A stretch of 64,000 nucleotides of DNA from Melieria omissa (lineage: Eukaryota > Arthropoda > Insecta > Diptera > Ulidiidae), in assembly GCA_963971225.1 (NCBI GenBank), contig OZ020268.1:55675900-55739899 (forward strand), in the 5' to 3' direction. Below are positions 34,382 through 49,045 of this stretch, in pieces. The notes below the pieces were generated by a model, which worked only from the letters and a program-made list of their open reading frames with translations, ran no database searches and had not been told where the DNA came from. Position numbers and translations under genes: made by a program. Within the stretch, counting starts at the first letter, position 1; each line of letters starts with the position of its first letter.

Positions 34382-35076
34382 CAAGTGCAGAATAGCGTAC
34401 CCTCGTGAAAAAAATTAATAAGTATGCTTATAGAAAGAAGTTTCGCTCCTGAGTCTAACAAACTAAAAGTTTTGCCTGGGAAACGCCTACAAAAGGAGTG
34501 GCAACGGGTTCAAAGTTCAAAACTTTTATCAAAATAACTCATTCAATTTTCAATCGATTTATATGATATGCATATCAAACGAAAGGTCTTTTTCATACCT
34601 TTATTTTTTTCGTTTTTTTCGAGAAAAAAATCGGGTTTTGTAAATTTTATAAAAAAAAATAATTTTTTGCTTATAATTTTTTATTCGTACATATAAAGTA
34701 TATAATGTGGTACACCAAAATGAAGGTACGAAAAATACCTTTCGTTTGATACCCATGAGAAAACATCGGGTTTTGTAAATTTTATAAAAAAGAAAAATAA
34801 TTTTTTGCTTATAATTTTTTATTCGTACATATAAAGTATATAATGTGGTACACCAAAATGAAGGTACGAAAAATACCTTTCGTTTAATACCCATATCGAA
34901 TAAATCGATAGAAAATTGACTGAGCTATTATGATAAAGGTTTTGAACTTTGACCCCGCGCCACGCCTTTTGTAGGCGTTTCCCAGGAAAAATTTTTAGTT
35001 TGTTACATTCACAAAACCAAGCTCTATACAGCCACATTTTTATTTTTATTCACGAGGGTACGCTATTCTGCACTTG
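34382..35076. mobile_element. Foldback element with ~180 bp inverted arms
   Basis: The left arm starts CAAGTGCAGAATAGCGTACC; the right arm ends with its exact reverse complement. Further inside, both arms share (inverted) CTCGTGAA, TAAAAGTTTTGCC-TGGGAAACGCC, TACAAAAGG-GTGGC and TTCAATTTTC-ATCGAT. The centre contains two tandem 135 bp units. There is no coding capacity. The class is unknown; no short target duplication is evident because the flanks carry a 43 bp direct repeat instead. Confidence 0.8.
34628..34898 (+). repeat. Two tandem 135 bp units inside the foldback element
   Basis: TCGGGTTTTGTAAATTTTAT recurs at 34631 and 34766, and the rest of each unit (GTGGTACACCAAAATGAAGG and CCTTTCGTTT.ATACCCAT) is nearly identical. 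The high identity suggests recent duplication or homogenisation. Confidence 0.9.
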
Positions 35077-35080
35077 TTCC

Positions 35081-35123
35081 AAAGTTGGAATAACAAACAA
35101 AATGGGCCACAAAGAAATTCTGT
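35081..35123 (+). repeat. Right copy of 43 bp direct repeat
   Basis: One mismatch relative to 34324-34366. It starts 4 bp outside the right arm of the foldback element. Confidence 0.9.
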
Positions 35124-35711
35124 GTGGAAACAGAGACACATTAATTAATTAAATTAAAGTAATTAATTAATTAAGTACACCTTGGTGGAAACGTTGACGA
35201 ATAAACAAGTTGTCGAAAAACAAGTGATCTCTCTTGTTGAGAGGATCCCCCCGTCAACGTTATGATCAAACAGCCGTACGCTTTCATGGTAGCACCTAAA
35301 ATCCAGTCAAACAAGAAATTGAAAACTCTCAACGCTGAGCTAAGCTCGCGTCTGCTGTCTGCCATCGCAGAGCATAGTTTCTGGGCAACCCGCACCAACT
35401 GATTTATCGATGATCGACCAACACTTCAACGATCCGCTCCCAGTGGCCAATTACAATAATATCTGCAGTTTATCACGATCGCTGCGACATCAGCACTTTT
35501 ATTCCGCTCCAGCATCATCAGCAGCAACAATAGTCACAGTCGCAGCAGCAGCGCAATTGATAAGTTGACAAAAGTAAATAGCGAAAGGAATTTGCCAGCC
35601 GTGAACTAATAATGTTTTTGTGATTTGTCTCGTGTGTGGTGTTTCGTGTATCGCTGTTGGTCCGTTTGTGTGTGCGTTGGTTAGGTTTAGTGCTTCAGTT
35701 ACTGCAACTAG

Positions 35712-37009
35712 ATGGAATTGTCGCGTTTTGTTTGTGTCTCATTGGGCGCGTTTTTGCTGTTCGGTTTTAGCTTCTTCTACAGCTCGGTGCAGTCATGCAA
35801 CGAGGTCGTCTGCGCCTCGATCGTCTCCAAGTGCATGATTACGCAGAGCTGCAGGTGCGAGCTGAAGAATTGCTCCTGCTGCAAGGAATGCCTCAAGTGC
35901 CTGGGCAAGAAGTACTACGAGGAATGCTGCAGCTGCGTAGGTGAGTGTCGCTGAACGAGAGTGAAGTGGAGTGGAATGATGTGATGTTGTGCGGAGAGCG
36001 ATGTGCCCAGAAATTGTGCTCATTCCTAGAAATTTCCGATGGCGCTCATTAATCGATAGCTGGGGATATTGTGTGTTTGTTGTTTGGCTTAACCCATAGA
36101 TGATCATACTAAAAGTTGTAGGCTCTGTTCAGCGAACTATTACAGCGGTGAATTGAGTACAGACAGATTTGAAAACAAATTGCAAAGAGAAAACGGAATA
36201 CATAATAAGAGAAGATATGTAAAAATGGTTGTAGACTGTAATAACATGTATGTTATATATATCTATGTTTTAAAATATTAAATTTTTTACAGAACTCTGC
36301 CCCAAACCAAATGATACACGTAACTCTCTGTCGAAACGATCACACGTTGAAGATTTCGAAGGCGTGCCAGAGCTGTTTAATGTGCTGGTGGGCGCACAAG
36401 CCGACGAATATGAATGGGACATATTTACATTCCAAGTGGACTTCGATACAGTACTCTCTGGCCCGAAGTTGGAAAAAGACGTAAAATATTATTTAAGTAA
36501 TATTCCATAATTGTGCATTGTTCGAAATACTAGAGAATTGATTTAAAAATATTTTGCAGAATCTAATGATCAGAACTTGGATGAAGCCATGAAGGAGCGA
36601 GACAACATGATTACAGTGAATTGTACGGTAATCTATCTTGATCAGTGTACATCGTGGAATAAGTGCCGACAGAGTTGCCAAAGCACTGGTGCGAGCAGTT
36701 ATAGGTATGATATTCAATTGATGTTATATTGCATTCGAAATTAATTTGACCATAAGTGAAATGAGTCTCCAGAGCAATGAACAAAAGATAAACGATAACA
36801 AATACAATACTTGCAGGTGGTTCCATGATGGGTGCTGCGAGTGCGTTGGGTCAAAATGCATTAATTATGGCGTTAATGAGAGTCGCTGTCGTCATTGTCC
36901 TGAATCGAAAGATTTAATTGATGATGTTGATGAGGGCATTGACGAAGATATGCAGGATTTCGGTGACAGTATGGGACCCTTTGACGGATCAGTAAATAGC
37001 AATTATTAG
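35712..37009 (+). CDS. tsg: Twisted gastrulation (BMP-binding secreted protein)
   Basis: Four exons: 35712-35940, 36293-36496, 36560-36704, 36817-37009. Phases agree; 256 residues, close to the fly protein. A hydrophobic signal peptide covers about residues 5-28. A Cys-rich domain follows (CNEVVCASIVSKC, CRCELKNCSCCKECLKCLG, YEECCSCVELCPKPND), then the conserved C-terminal half with HVEDFEGVPELFN and WFHDGCCECVGSKCINYG. Potential N-glycosylation sites at VNCT and VNES. Family role: extracellular partner of Sog/chordin and Dpp/BMP that helps shape the dorsal BMP gradient. The start at 35712 gives the signal peptide directly. A tRNA-derived SINE lies 0.2 kb downstream. The paralogue crossveinless is less likely because the C-terminal half matches tsg, but the two families are close. 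Confidence 0.93.
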
Positions 37010-37103
37010 TTTGCTTGTCTTCACTCGATAAAAGTCTACAAAAGTCGTGTATCAAAGCGTAGTTTAAAATTTTGATATATGTAATTCGGATACATATTTT
37101 TAT

Positions 37104-37109
37104 AATAAA
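37104..37109 (+). terminator. Likely tsg poly-A signal
   Basis: AATAAA 95 bp after the tsg stop codon, in AT-rich DNA. Confidence 0.6.
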
Positions 37110-37218
37110 AAGTTTGTTTTTACTACAAAAATTATGTGTTTCAATGAAATTTTGCGTTAAATATTTTTTTTTTTAATTTTTATTTTTGCAATATTTGCAA
37201 TTGTATTTCAGTGAAAAC

Positions 37219-37530
37219 AGCCGCCGTGGCTCAGTTGGTTAGTGCGCGGTCCAACGAGTCGCATGCAGAGCGACGCAAGATCGAATACTGCATGTAGTAA
37301 CACCTAAAAAAAATAACGGGAAACTCGTTTTCTCTTTCGGTGGCTGTTCTCTCAGCTGGAAATGGCAAACCTCTGAGAGTAAAAATTGCCTATGAAAAAG
37401 CTCCCAACCTGCCGTTCGGAACCGGCATAAAACTGTAGGTCCCTTCCACCCGCGTACAAAATTCACACGCACAACACGGGTGGTTGCGGGAAGCTAGGCC
37501 TTAGTCTCGCGTAAGCGGGCTGTCGTGCCA
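37219..37530 (+). mobile_element. tRNA-derived SINE
   Basis: The head CCGCCGTGGCTCAGTTGGTT is a tRNA A-box region; a degenerate B-box (AAGATCGAATAC) follows. The body contains CTGCCGTTCGGAACCGGCAT and AAACTGTAGGTCCC, the same core as the SINE at 2420-2817 on the other strand. The tail is GGGAAGCTAGGCCTTAGTCT. It lies between tsg and Spg7. The tRNA-like part is too diverged to be a working tRNA gene. Confidence 0.7.
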
Positions 37531-37801
37531 ATCAATTAATTAATAATTTCAGTGAAAAATTTCAGTGAGTTGTGCTGCTGAAAAAATCGTCACATTTGAT
37601 ATATTAGCGTTTTATAATCACTATTTTTGAAAATATCAAAAATGGCTTTCAATGAAGTCGACTTGGTAACTTGGCAGCACTTGCTTTGACAATCAACCCC
37701 TGTCTTCAGAACCAGAAAATATAAAGAAGAAGCAGTTAGTTTTGTTACGAAGACGAAAAAATTTCATCACATGCAGCAATAATTGGGCGAGCTCACACAA
37801 A

Positions 37802-40633
<2,832 letters not shown>

Positions 40634-40806
40634 TTTGGTATTTAGTTTGGAATTGTTTTTGTTATGCAAATGTTAATTCGCAACAAAGTTGTGTTTCCTT
40701 ATTGCTTTTTTGAGATCAACAAAACAACAAGTTATTTAATTTTTTTTTTTGGTTTAACTATTTTGTAAAATGTGAAAGATCGTGTTAACTGAGTATGAAA
40801 TTGTAC

Positions 40807-40812
40807 AATAAA
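40807..40812 (+). terminator. Likely Spg7 poly-A signal
   Basis: AATAAA about 175 bp after the stop codon. Confidence 0.55.
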
Positions 40813-40873
40813 GTGTCGATTGGACAAGTTAATTTTTTCGATAAATGAATGAGGTTAATTAAAACCACTGAAG

Positions 40874-41132
40874 TATATCTGTGGTCAAAAGCAATAACCG
40901 CCTAAGTCGAAAATTACTGTTTCGAGCAATCTCGCTTTAAAGTTTTAGCGCGTAGTGTGTTCGTTATGGGAATGCGAATAGGTTTTTATTAATAACTTCT
41001 TTTATTTTAAAGTTACAAACTTCCCGATTTTACACAAACGTAGAGCACAGTCAAGGGAACGTGGTGGCATCCATAACTCAATTTCTTCTTAAGTCGACTT
41101 AAGCGGTTATTGCTTTTGACCACAGATATATA
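40874..41132. mobile_element. MITE with 37 bp inverted ends
   Basis: The left end TATATCTGTGGTCAAAAGCA continues AATAACCGC-TAAGTCGA; the right end is its near-perfect reverse complement. Possible TA target duplication within the TATA at each edge. It is 259 bp with no coding capacity, between Spg7 and Rbf. Confidence 0.8.
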
Positions 41133-42211
41133 AGTAATTTATGTATCCTACTTTAGCAAAGTTGGATGCATTATGTGCCATATAAACTTGCATATTTTAT
41201 GCAGCATAGATGCGTTTTATAGTTATAAGATATCAACGTATGCATTGTTATTTGGTAACATAAGTTATTAATGGAAACTAATATATATATCCAAATGTTA
41301 TTTTATGGAGCTACAAAACAGTTCCGTACCACGGTTCACATCAAAGTATCAACAATTCTGTGCAATACAACCCTGCAAGGTCATTAATCACTTCCACAGA
41401 GTTGCCAACCTACAGTCTCGTAATCTCACAAAACGCGCAATTACCAATAACTCCATTTTATATTCAATAATCACAGAATCATCACTAAAATTTGTGTGAA
41501 AAAATATTGTTTTCTTTTTGTAGACACACATTAACTGTAATGCAAGGCACATCATTGGCCCATCAGCCAGCCAGTGATTTACAGTCGACTGGGTGGAGTA
41601 TCATCCCTGTTTTCATTCCCAGTTCCCGCCGTTTTCTATGACGTTTCTCTATTTGTAGAAGAAAACCCTCACAGTAATTAGTGCGAACGCAGTCAAATTT
41701 TTTTCGTGTTTGAGCCTTCGTCTTTGTGTGGAAAATATCGCGAAAACACGCAATCAGTAATGATTTAATCAATCGTGTGAATTGTACATGTGAAAAAGCG
41801 CCACAACGCACGCTCAGCCGGTAACTGAGCGCGTACAGAAGACCGAAAAACCCCGCCCCGTTGAAAAAGTGCATCAATGCTGTTGTTGCTACGGCTGCTG
41901 CTGCTTCATCAGACGCTTTTGACTAAAGCAACGTTCGCAGTTGTCGCTTAGTACGGTGCCAATCTCGTAGTCGATTTCTCCACAGCCAGCTCTACTGTAG
42001 GTGCGTAGGTGATTAATCTACTTGGCGCACACCACTCACGCAGGCCGACCAAATAGGCGGGCGGGTGCGCAGTGCTTGATTGCATTTGGTGGCAGCTGTG
42101 TGCATGGCCGTTTAATTGGCTGTGTGTGTACGTGAGCAGCGTAAAAGTCGTGCACAGCATTTTTTGCGGCAATCCAGGTGGTGCTGGTAAAAAGTGCACA
42201 ACAGCCGCAAA
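41133..42211. other. Rbf upstream region
   Basis: Contains the probable Rbf promoter and 5' UTR. No other gene is recognised. A GC-richer, TG-rich stretch from about 41880 to 42200 directly precedes the Rbf start codon. No TATA box was identified. Confidence 0.35.
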
Positions 42212-45200
42212 ATGTCGGATAATAAGCAGGACGTCATGACTATCTATCAAGCGCAGTTTAGCGATCTGTGCCGTGAGCTGAACATGGATCGCGAGACGGA
42301 GGAGCTGTCAAGGAATATGTTTCAGGAGGTCCTGAAGCGCTCCACATTAGAGGTGGGAACAGCTGTTTTAGCTTACGAAAACAAATATCATCTCTCATTT
42401 ACTCTCATGCTCTAATGATTGTACAGGGTGATCCTTTGCACTGGTTTTGCTGCGCCCTCTACGCTGCGTGTCGTCTATCCTACACGCCCACGGTAGGCGA
42501 ATCCAATGCCGTTGTCATGGGAAATTGCATTTCCCTCAACAAGCTGCTACGTTCGTGCAATATGAGGTAACAAAAGGTGCACAGTGCCCTTTGGCGCGCA
42601 TCTCTTTGCCAACTGGGCGCCTTTCATTTTGTTGGCACATTTCGTATATATATCTGTCTCTTTCTTGCTTCCGTTGTTTTCGCTAGCATATCGGAGTTCA
42701 TCTCGAAGATCAAGATTTGGCACGAAATGGCCAACCTGCCGAGTACTTTTCTGCGACAAATCGAAAAACTGGAGCGCTTGCCAGGCATTACGTTTCATCT
42801 GTTCCGTCGATATAATGAGATTTTCGAAAAGCTCTTCACTGCACCGCGAAACGGAAAGCGAAACACGAAGTACAGGTGAGAGCAACGGTAGAGTTGGAGC
42901 TACAGTATTGCCAACTTTATAAACTACGTTTGATTTACAGCCTGATTCTGTGCATTCTTGACAAATTTTTTATCAAGAAATTTTGTCAAGATTTTTATCA
43001 AGCAAAAGCTTTGCTCGTATTCTGATCCAACATTGATAAAGTAAAAAGCTCATTTAATTCAACATAAGGTGAATATGCGACAGTTGTTAAATTGTCAAAA
43101 AATAAGACAAACAGTTTAAGTACAGTAAGTTTTGCAAAAAAAAACCGGCCTTGATAGCCCAGCGGGTACGCGCTGGCTTCTCATACCGAGCGCCCGTGGA
43201 TCGAATCCTGGCTGGGCTGGAAATAAGTTCGTGCGTTTTTTTCAATAGTTTCATCACAATAGGCGCTTTTTGCATACAAAAAATAATTCGTGGGAGGTAA
43301 CGGCATTTTTTTTTATTTTCTCTGATGTAAAAGTGTAAACATGCACAATTCTTCCATTTTCAATAGGCAAAATTTCAATTTGTATGCTATTGTCAATAGC
43401 ATTCAAACTTTTGACAATTTATCAAGAAAAGAGCTTTTATTTTTGGGATAGAATAACCGATTCTTGACAAATAATAAAAACTTGACAAATAGTCAATATG
43501 GTGAATTTATCAAGTGTACAGAATCGGGCTGTTAAAGGACTTTCGATAGATGCGATTGTCGGATACCTAACTTTTAAAACAGAATGATAATACGTTATTA
43601 GTATTTGGAACAGTATTGATTGTTGATAGAATAGATGTTATCTAATGAATTGTCTTTGAATTTCTTTCATTACGACTTGCAGCACCGTTGACAAATGCTC
43701 CTCAACCAAGTTGTACGACATCTGTTGGTGCCTGTATTTGTGCGTGAAGAACGAGAATCCAAACTACAATGTTGATATTGTGACGTCATTTCATTTGCTG
43801 CTGTGCTGCATTGATTTGATCTACGTGAATGTGCTCGCCGAGAATCGAGTTGATCTCATTAATCCAAGTTTCGAGGGTGTGCCTGAGCACTGGGGACGTG
43901 CTGACTTTGACCCGGCCAGCGTGGCCAACCACTGTATTATTGAGGCGCTGTGCAAACTCACCGATGCACTGTCCAACGATGCCATGTCCATGAAGAATAA
44001 CTACTTCAAGACCATCATTCGGAAGTTCTTCCAAACGAACGTAAGCGAAATCGTCGTGAACGTTTTAAGAGGATTTTCAAATATTGTTGCGTTAATTGCA
44101 GACAATTTACGGCAATGCGGAAAAATTTTTAGGTATTCTTTCGAATAGCAACTTCGAGCGCAACGTCAAGTCACTGAACAGCGGCTATGAGCAGTTTGTG
44201 CTGAGTGTGGGCGAATTCGATGAGCGAATACTCCTGAAAAATACCAGCTACCGCAAGTCGAGTCATTCAGGTGAGTACTGGGGTGATTCCAATGCTCCAA
44301 GCGAGCTTAAAACATGTTTATACTGTTGTTGTAGATGGCACTGAGGACACGCCGGCTGCGCATCATCAGGTAGGTTGCAGCTCATACTATTTGTTGTACG
44401 ATTGTCTTAATTTTGTGGTTGTCTGCAGGAAATTCAACCCATTAATCCGCATACGCCTTTGACACGCAAACACTCTCTGCCCAACGAAGCTATTTCCGAG
44501 CCAGTAGCAAGTGCAACTAATAATGTAAAGAAACTACAAGACATCGCCAAGATCTCGGAACCATCACAGTTCATAAGGTAGAATTTAGGGCAGAATGAAA
44601 GTGTGAATAATGTGGGGAGAATCAGTGCAGGGCGACACAGTTGGTGGATTTAAATTATTTATTACATCTGTTGATTACTTTATGTTGTTCATTTCATTTT
44701 TGTCATTTATTTGATTATTTACTTGTGCTCTTTCTGCCCACATTTTCGTATATCAGTTCCATATAATTTATACATAATGTTTTCTTTGCCATCAATTCTC
44801 TGCACAGGCAAGCCGGAGATGATACTCTAAAGAAAATTGATATTAAGTTAAGTCGTATGCGCGAAGTATTTCTCAAAAATTATCCTAACGACGCTGAGGC
44901 CGCAAATCGTTTTCAAATGGCAAGTTCACTCTTCTACTATCTGCTGGATAAGATACTGCGTGGTGAAACAAAAAATAAGCCAAATATAGATCTTAAAGTA
45001 TTGCTAAGTGCTGAACAATTTATCACAACGCTTATTGCCTGCTCAGTGGAAATTGTACTCGACGCATACAAATCACAAGTGAAATTCCCTTGGATCTTGA
45101 CGTGCTTTAGCATCTCTGCATTTCATTTCTACAAAATTATTGAGATAGTAGTTAGAAGTCATGACGGAGTGCTGTCGCGTGCACTGATAAAGCATCTCAA

Positions 45201-47225
45201 CTCTATTGAAGAGTCGTGCCTCGAGTCGTTGGCTTGGCAAAGCGGCTCGCCTCTATGGGAAATAATAAAGTTCAACCGATGGCCAACATGGTCGGAGGTG
45301 GATGTGGACAACATGGTTCGCAGGACTGCACCGCAATGTAGGTCAGATACATTCATTAACTTTCCATTCGCTAATCAACTTGTTTATTTGTGCAGTGCAA
45401 TCGCCCATTAATTCAGCTTATGATACATTTAGCTCATCAGTTGTTGTTGACTCAACGCGCCGAGATCTCTTCAATACTGCTGCAGGTTGTTTTATTATGT
45501 CCAAGTTATATTATTTTTGATGGCGCATTTGCTTACAGAAAGAAGACAGCAGCCATCGGTGGACGGGCGTCGACGCGCTGCCTCACTGCCCATATTCTGC
45601 AGAAAGGTGCACAATGCAGCATATATACAAATGTTGATTTGGGGGTATTTAATACTTTGCTGTCTCTGTCTTTTAGTTTTATAAGCTAGCTTGGATTCGT
45701 ATGAAGGAGTTGTGTGGTGAGCTTAATTTGGACAATGAAGTAGACTTAAATAAGCTGTGGAACCTATTTGAACATTGCATTATGCAACAGACAACGTTGA
45801 TGAAGGACAGACATTTGGATCAGAATATAATGTGCGCAATTTATTTATACATAAAGGTAAAGTTTCGTTTTTTAATGGCACTTATTCAGGCATGAATTCA
45901 GTGTGTAATTTCTGCTTTTTGCATTTTTTAGGTGAGAAGAATTGAAGGCAAGCCATTTACGGACATTATGAAATTTTACAGAAAACAGCCGCAGGCCAAT
46001 AGTAGCACATACAGAGAAGTTCTTATAGAATCGGCAGGCGAACGAAGTAAGTTTTTTGATTGTTTATATTCATTATTTTCTGTTTTAAGTATTTTTCCCA
46101 TACTAATCAGATTAAAGCACAAAATAAAATTAAATATATATATTCATAAAGTTTTTTTTTAAGTATTTTCCCATACTAATCCGATTAAAAACTATAAAAT
46201 AAAATTAATACTAATTTTTGTTATACTTGTTAATTTTTTTTTTAATTTATTAAAATTAAATAAAATTACATTAAAAAAATTAAATATAATTAAAATTAAA
46301 TTAAATTATATCAAAATTGGAATCAAAATATTAAATTTAAAATCTTTACCATTTCTTTTTCTAGATGGAGAAAATATGTCAACATATCGTGACATAATCT
46401 ACTATTATAATACAATTTTTGTGCAAATGATGACGCCGTACGCTTTTAATTTTCGTGAAGATCGTCAGCAAACGGTAAGTCTACTTTTTAAATGCTGTAT
46501 TACACAAAAAACGTGTAAAGATTTACTATTTTTTTCTTGCGTAATGAAACTATGAAGTTTTTATATACATATATATATAAATTATAATGAATCCTGCTTG
46601 CTTCCAGGATCAAAATGTGCCTTTATCGCCACATCCAACCGAAAAGAAAACGTACCCGCGAAAAGTATCCCACGACCACCAACTTTATGTTTCGTGTATG
46701 GAAAAAACTGAGCAGTTACATTCGCCCACTAATCTCACTTATGAGTTTTCTAAAAGTCCTGGAAAAGTAAGTTTGCCTAAAATAAGTACTTACTAAACTG
46801 ATCTACTGAACCTAAATAACTAAAACGAAACGCATTTCAGAAAAATGCAAACTAATCAATTCAGATTAGAAAACCAAGCATTTTCCAACTGAAATTCTCA
46901 GTTAATATCAATTTAAATATTGAAGATCAAAATTTGCTTACTTGCAATAAAAACATTTTTATCGTTTATTAGGAACTTATCATGAATTGAATTGAAAATA
47001 TCGTTTGGGTCATGTCATAATAACCTATATCAATTTTTTCAGTAAGAATGAGGAACTAACAAAAGTTGTCTGTATCTTTTTCTGTTTCAGGACTTGGAAA
47101 ACTTTAATAACATAATTAGCAGAGGTCAACACAGTTTGCAATTTGATAACGATGATGTTGTGCCACGTAAACGACCGAGAAGAAATTCCAAAATTTTACA
47201 AGACCGACAAAAGGAATCTATATAA
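42212..47225 (+). CDS. Rbf: Rbf, retinoblastoma-family pocket protein
   Basis: Fifteen exons: 42212-42352, 42427-42566, 42687-42875, 43683-44040, 44102-44270, 44335-44369, 44429-44577, 44808-45337, 45396-45485, 45539-45606, 45677-45856, 45932-46046, 46365-46474, 46608-46766, 47091-47225; phases agree, 855 residues. The N-terminal cyclin-like region has [16 protein letters not shown] and [18 protein letters not shown]. Pocket A falls in exons 7-8 (about 345-570; [28 protein letters not shown]). Pocket B falls in exons 11-13 (about 625-760; [13 protein letters not shown]). The C-terminus is basic (RKRPRRNSK). Possible CDK site at HTPLTRK. Family role: binds E2F/DP and represses S-phase genes until phosphorylated. 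Intron 3 carries a MITE with a SINE inside. Rbf2 is the alternative; length and neighbours favour Rbf. Confidence 0.92.
42938..43531. mobile_element. MITE in Rbf intron 3
   Basis: Inverted ends CAGCCTGATTCTGTGCATTC (left) and CAGCCCGATTCTGTACACTT (read from the right), with TTA on each side. Sub-terminal CTTGACAAA/TATCAAG motifs repeat several times in both orientations. A SINE sits inside it. Non-coding; a Harbinger-like 3 bp duplication is possible. Confidence 0.65.
43146..43267 (+). mobile_element. Short tRNA-derived SINE inside the Rbf-intron MITE
   Basis: The head CCGGCCTTGATAGCCCAGCG, then GGCTTCTCATACC and the B-box-like GGATCGAATCC, matches the SINE at 2420-2817. The tail ends CATCACAATAGGCGC, like its TATCACAATGGGCC. 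The central body is missing, leaving about 120 bp. TTTTGCA appears on both sides, a likely target duplication. Confidence 0.7.
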
Positions 47226-47522
47226 AGAAATACGATATATTATATAATATAACATAATAACAAAATATTATTAATCAAATTCATATTATGCGGATATTTA
47301 AGTTTGCATGATTTTTTTTTTCAAATATACATAAATTATATTTAGAATGAATTATAAATATTTATAAACTAAACAAAAAATCGGAAATTGAATAATTAAT
47401 TTAAAATACGGATCGTAAATTGTATATCACGCTGCGTCTACTAACTTGTGAGTTTTGTGCTCCGTTTTATATTTCTCTGTTCTCATGTTTTAAAGCATTT
47501 TTATTGCAACAAATGTTTGATG
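47226..47522. other. Rbf 3' flank
   Basis: AT-rich; probable Rbf 3' UTR. No unambiguous poly-A signal was chosen. Confidence 0.35.
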
Positions 47523-47524
47523 TA

Positions 47525-48045
47525 CGTGGGCAGTCCGATAAGTACTTAGCCCCACCGCCCGATGGTGTCACTATCGTAAGAGAAATTTACTATCGTGTAG
47601 TACATCCTCGAGAACGGCTACTGTCAAAATTTCTGCCATATTGGATTTGTAGTTTTGTTTTGACCGCGTGTGGAAACGAAAGTGTCCGCGGATTGTAGAA
47701 AAATGGAAAAAGAGCAATATCGGTCGGTGATTCGCCAAATTGGTCGCATTAGGCTACGAACAGCTGCCCCATCCACCGTATTCTCCAGATTTGGCCCCGT
47801 GTGACTTCTTTTTGTTTCCAAACTTGAAAAAGTCACTCGCCGGGCAGAAATTTGAGTCGAATGAGGAGGTTATCGCCGCCACGGAGGCCTCCAGAAAACG
47901 TATTTTTCAGACGGGTTAAAGAAGTTAGAGCATCGCTGGGTCAAGTGTATCGAGTTGAAAGGAGACTACGTTGAGAAATAAATCGCCACTTTTCCAAAAT
48001 TTTCGTTTTTCTTTTGTAGACTAAGTACTTATCGGACTACCCACG
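47525..48045 (+). mobile_element. Internally deleted mariner element
   Basis: TA at both sides (47523-47524, 48046-48047). Ends CGTGGGCAGTCCGATAAGTA and CGTGGGTAGTCCGATAAGTA are inverted, with one difference in 20 bp. Inside, about 47755-47875 still reads LPHPPYSPDLAPCDFFLFPN, the mariner third catalytic block (D of SPDLAPCD), followed by LKKSLAGQKFESNEEVIAAT. The C-terminus (CIELKGDYVEK, stop) is one frame off. The 5' two thirds of the transposase are gone. Near-identical ends suggest a fairly young copy. Confidence 0.88.
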
Positions 48046-48313
48046 TATGATTAAACATCAGTAGCTCTCATTCATATCGTTGTTTACAAAAACAAAATAC
48101 CTACCCAAGTCAAAGTTAAGCAATTATGACAAATGAATCCATGTTAGAACTTTTCCCCCTGTTCAACTGAAACAACGCTTTCGAGTTCTAACAAATTGTC
48201 TTTATTTGTGTAACTATTAAACAGAGAATTTTTATTGATTTACAGAAGACATCAGTAGAGAAATATATATGTGCCGGCGAGAGTAACTGGCGAAACAAGT
48301 TATACAAAAATGA

Positions 48314-48508
48314 TTAACCCTCAAATGCATAGAAGTGCCTCAAGACTGTATAACATATATGTACATATTTTTTAATCAAACCCTGCTATAACTAAATCCA
48401 AAGACTTATTGCTATTAATGAAAACTTGTTAAATGGGTTTCTGCAATTAAAATGCATTAAAAAGAAAAAAAACATAAAAATTCATGCATTCATGCATTTG
48501 AGGGCTTA
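48314..48508. mobile_element. Small TTAA-type MITE
   Basis: Left TTAACCCTCAAATGCAT and, read from the right, TAAGCCCTCAAATGCAT; the right TTAA has mutated to CTTA. Non-coding, about 195 bp. Confidence 0.55.
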
Positions 48509-49045
48509 GGATTTGTAGTAGCTTCGTATTTCTTAATACAGATCACTATGCCAATTTTCAAATAAATCTCCAGTTTCGATTGCTGTAGTAATTTGACTAG
48601 AATTTCGGTATATTTGTCGCTAATGTTCACAATGTTGCAATGCCAACTCGACTGCAGTTATTGCTTTTACAAAATCAGTGTTGCAATCGAAAATGGATCG
48701 CTTTGTCCGAATGAAACAGCTTCATAGCTTTTTTTTTTGTTTGATAATACCAAATATGTAATTGCTGACTACAACTTGCAAAAATAGCATTCGATTGCTA
48801 AAGTACGGCCACCTTAAATACAACGGCCACCTGTGCTCGCCCAGCACGTATTCTCTTATTATTCCTGATTTAGTCTATAGGCACATACAACTATTTCTAT
48901 GCGCTGCACTGTCGCCGCCGCACGCACGGACAACCGACAAAATACTCACGCACACTCACACACAGGCACGGCACGCGCAGTGCAGTGCAGCATATGCTTA
49001 CGCAGAAGACAATTGTGGCTAAAGTCTACGTCACGAGCGCTCTTC
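48509..49045. other. Spacer between Rbf side and PAQR gene
   Basis: Contains a CACG/ACACTCAC-rich tract near 48920-48975. The PAQR 3' UTR on the - strand must lie here. No gene recognised. Confidence 0.35.

Noticed and set aside
43146..43225. tRNA gene in Rbf intron
   Set aside because: Same SINE head as at 2.8 kb, with a disrupted D-arm (missing base) and SINE tail.
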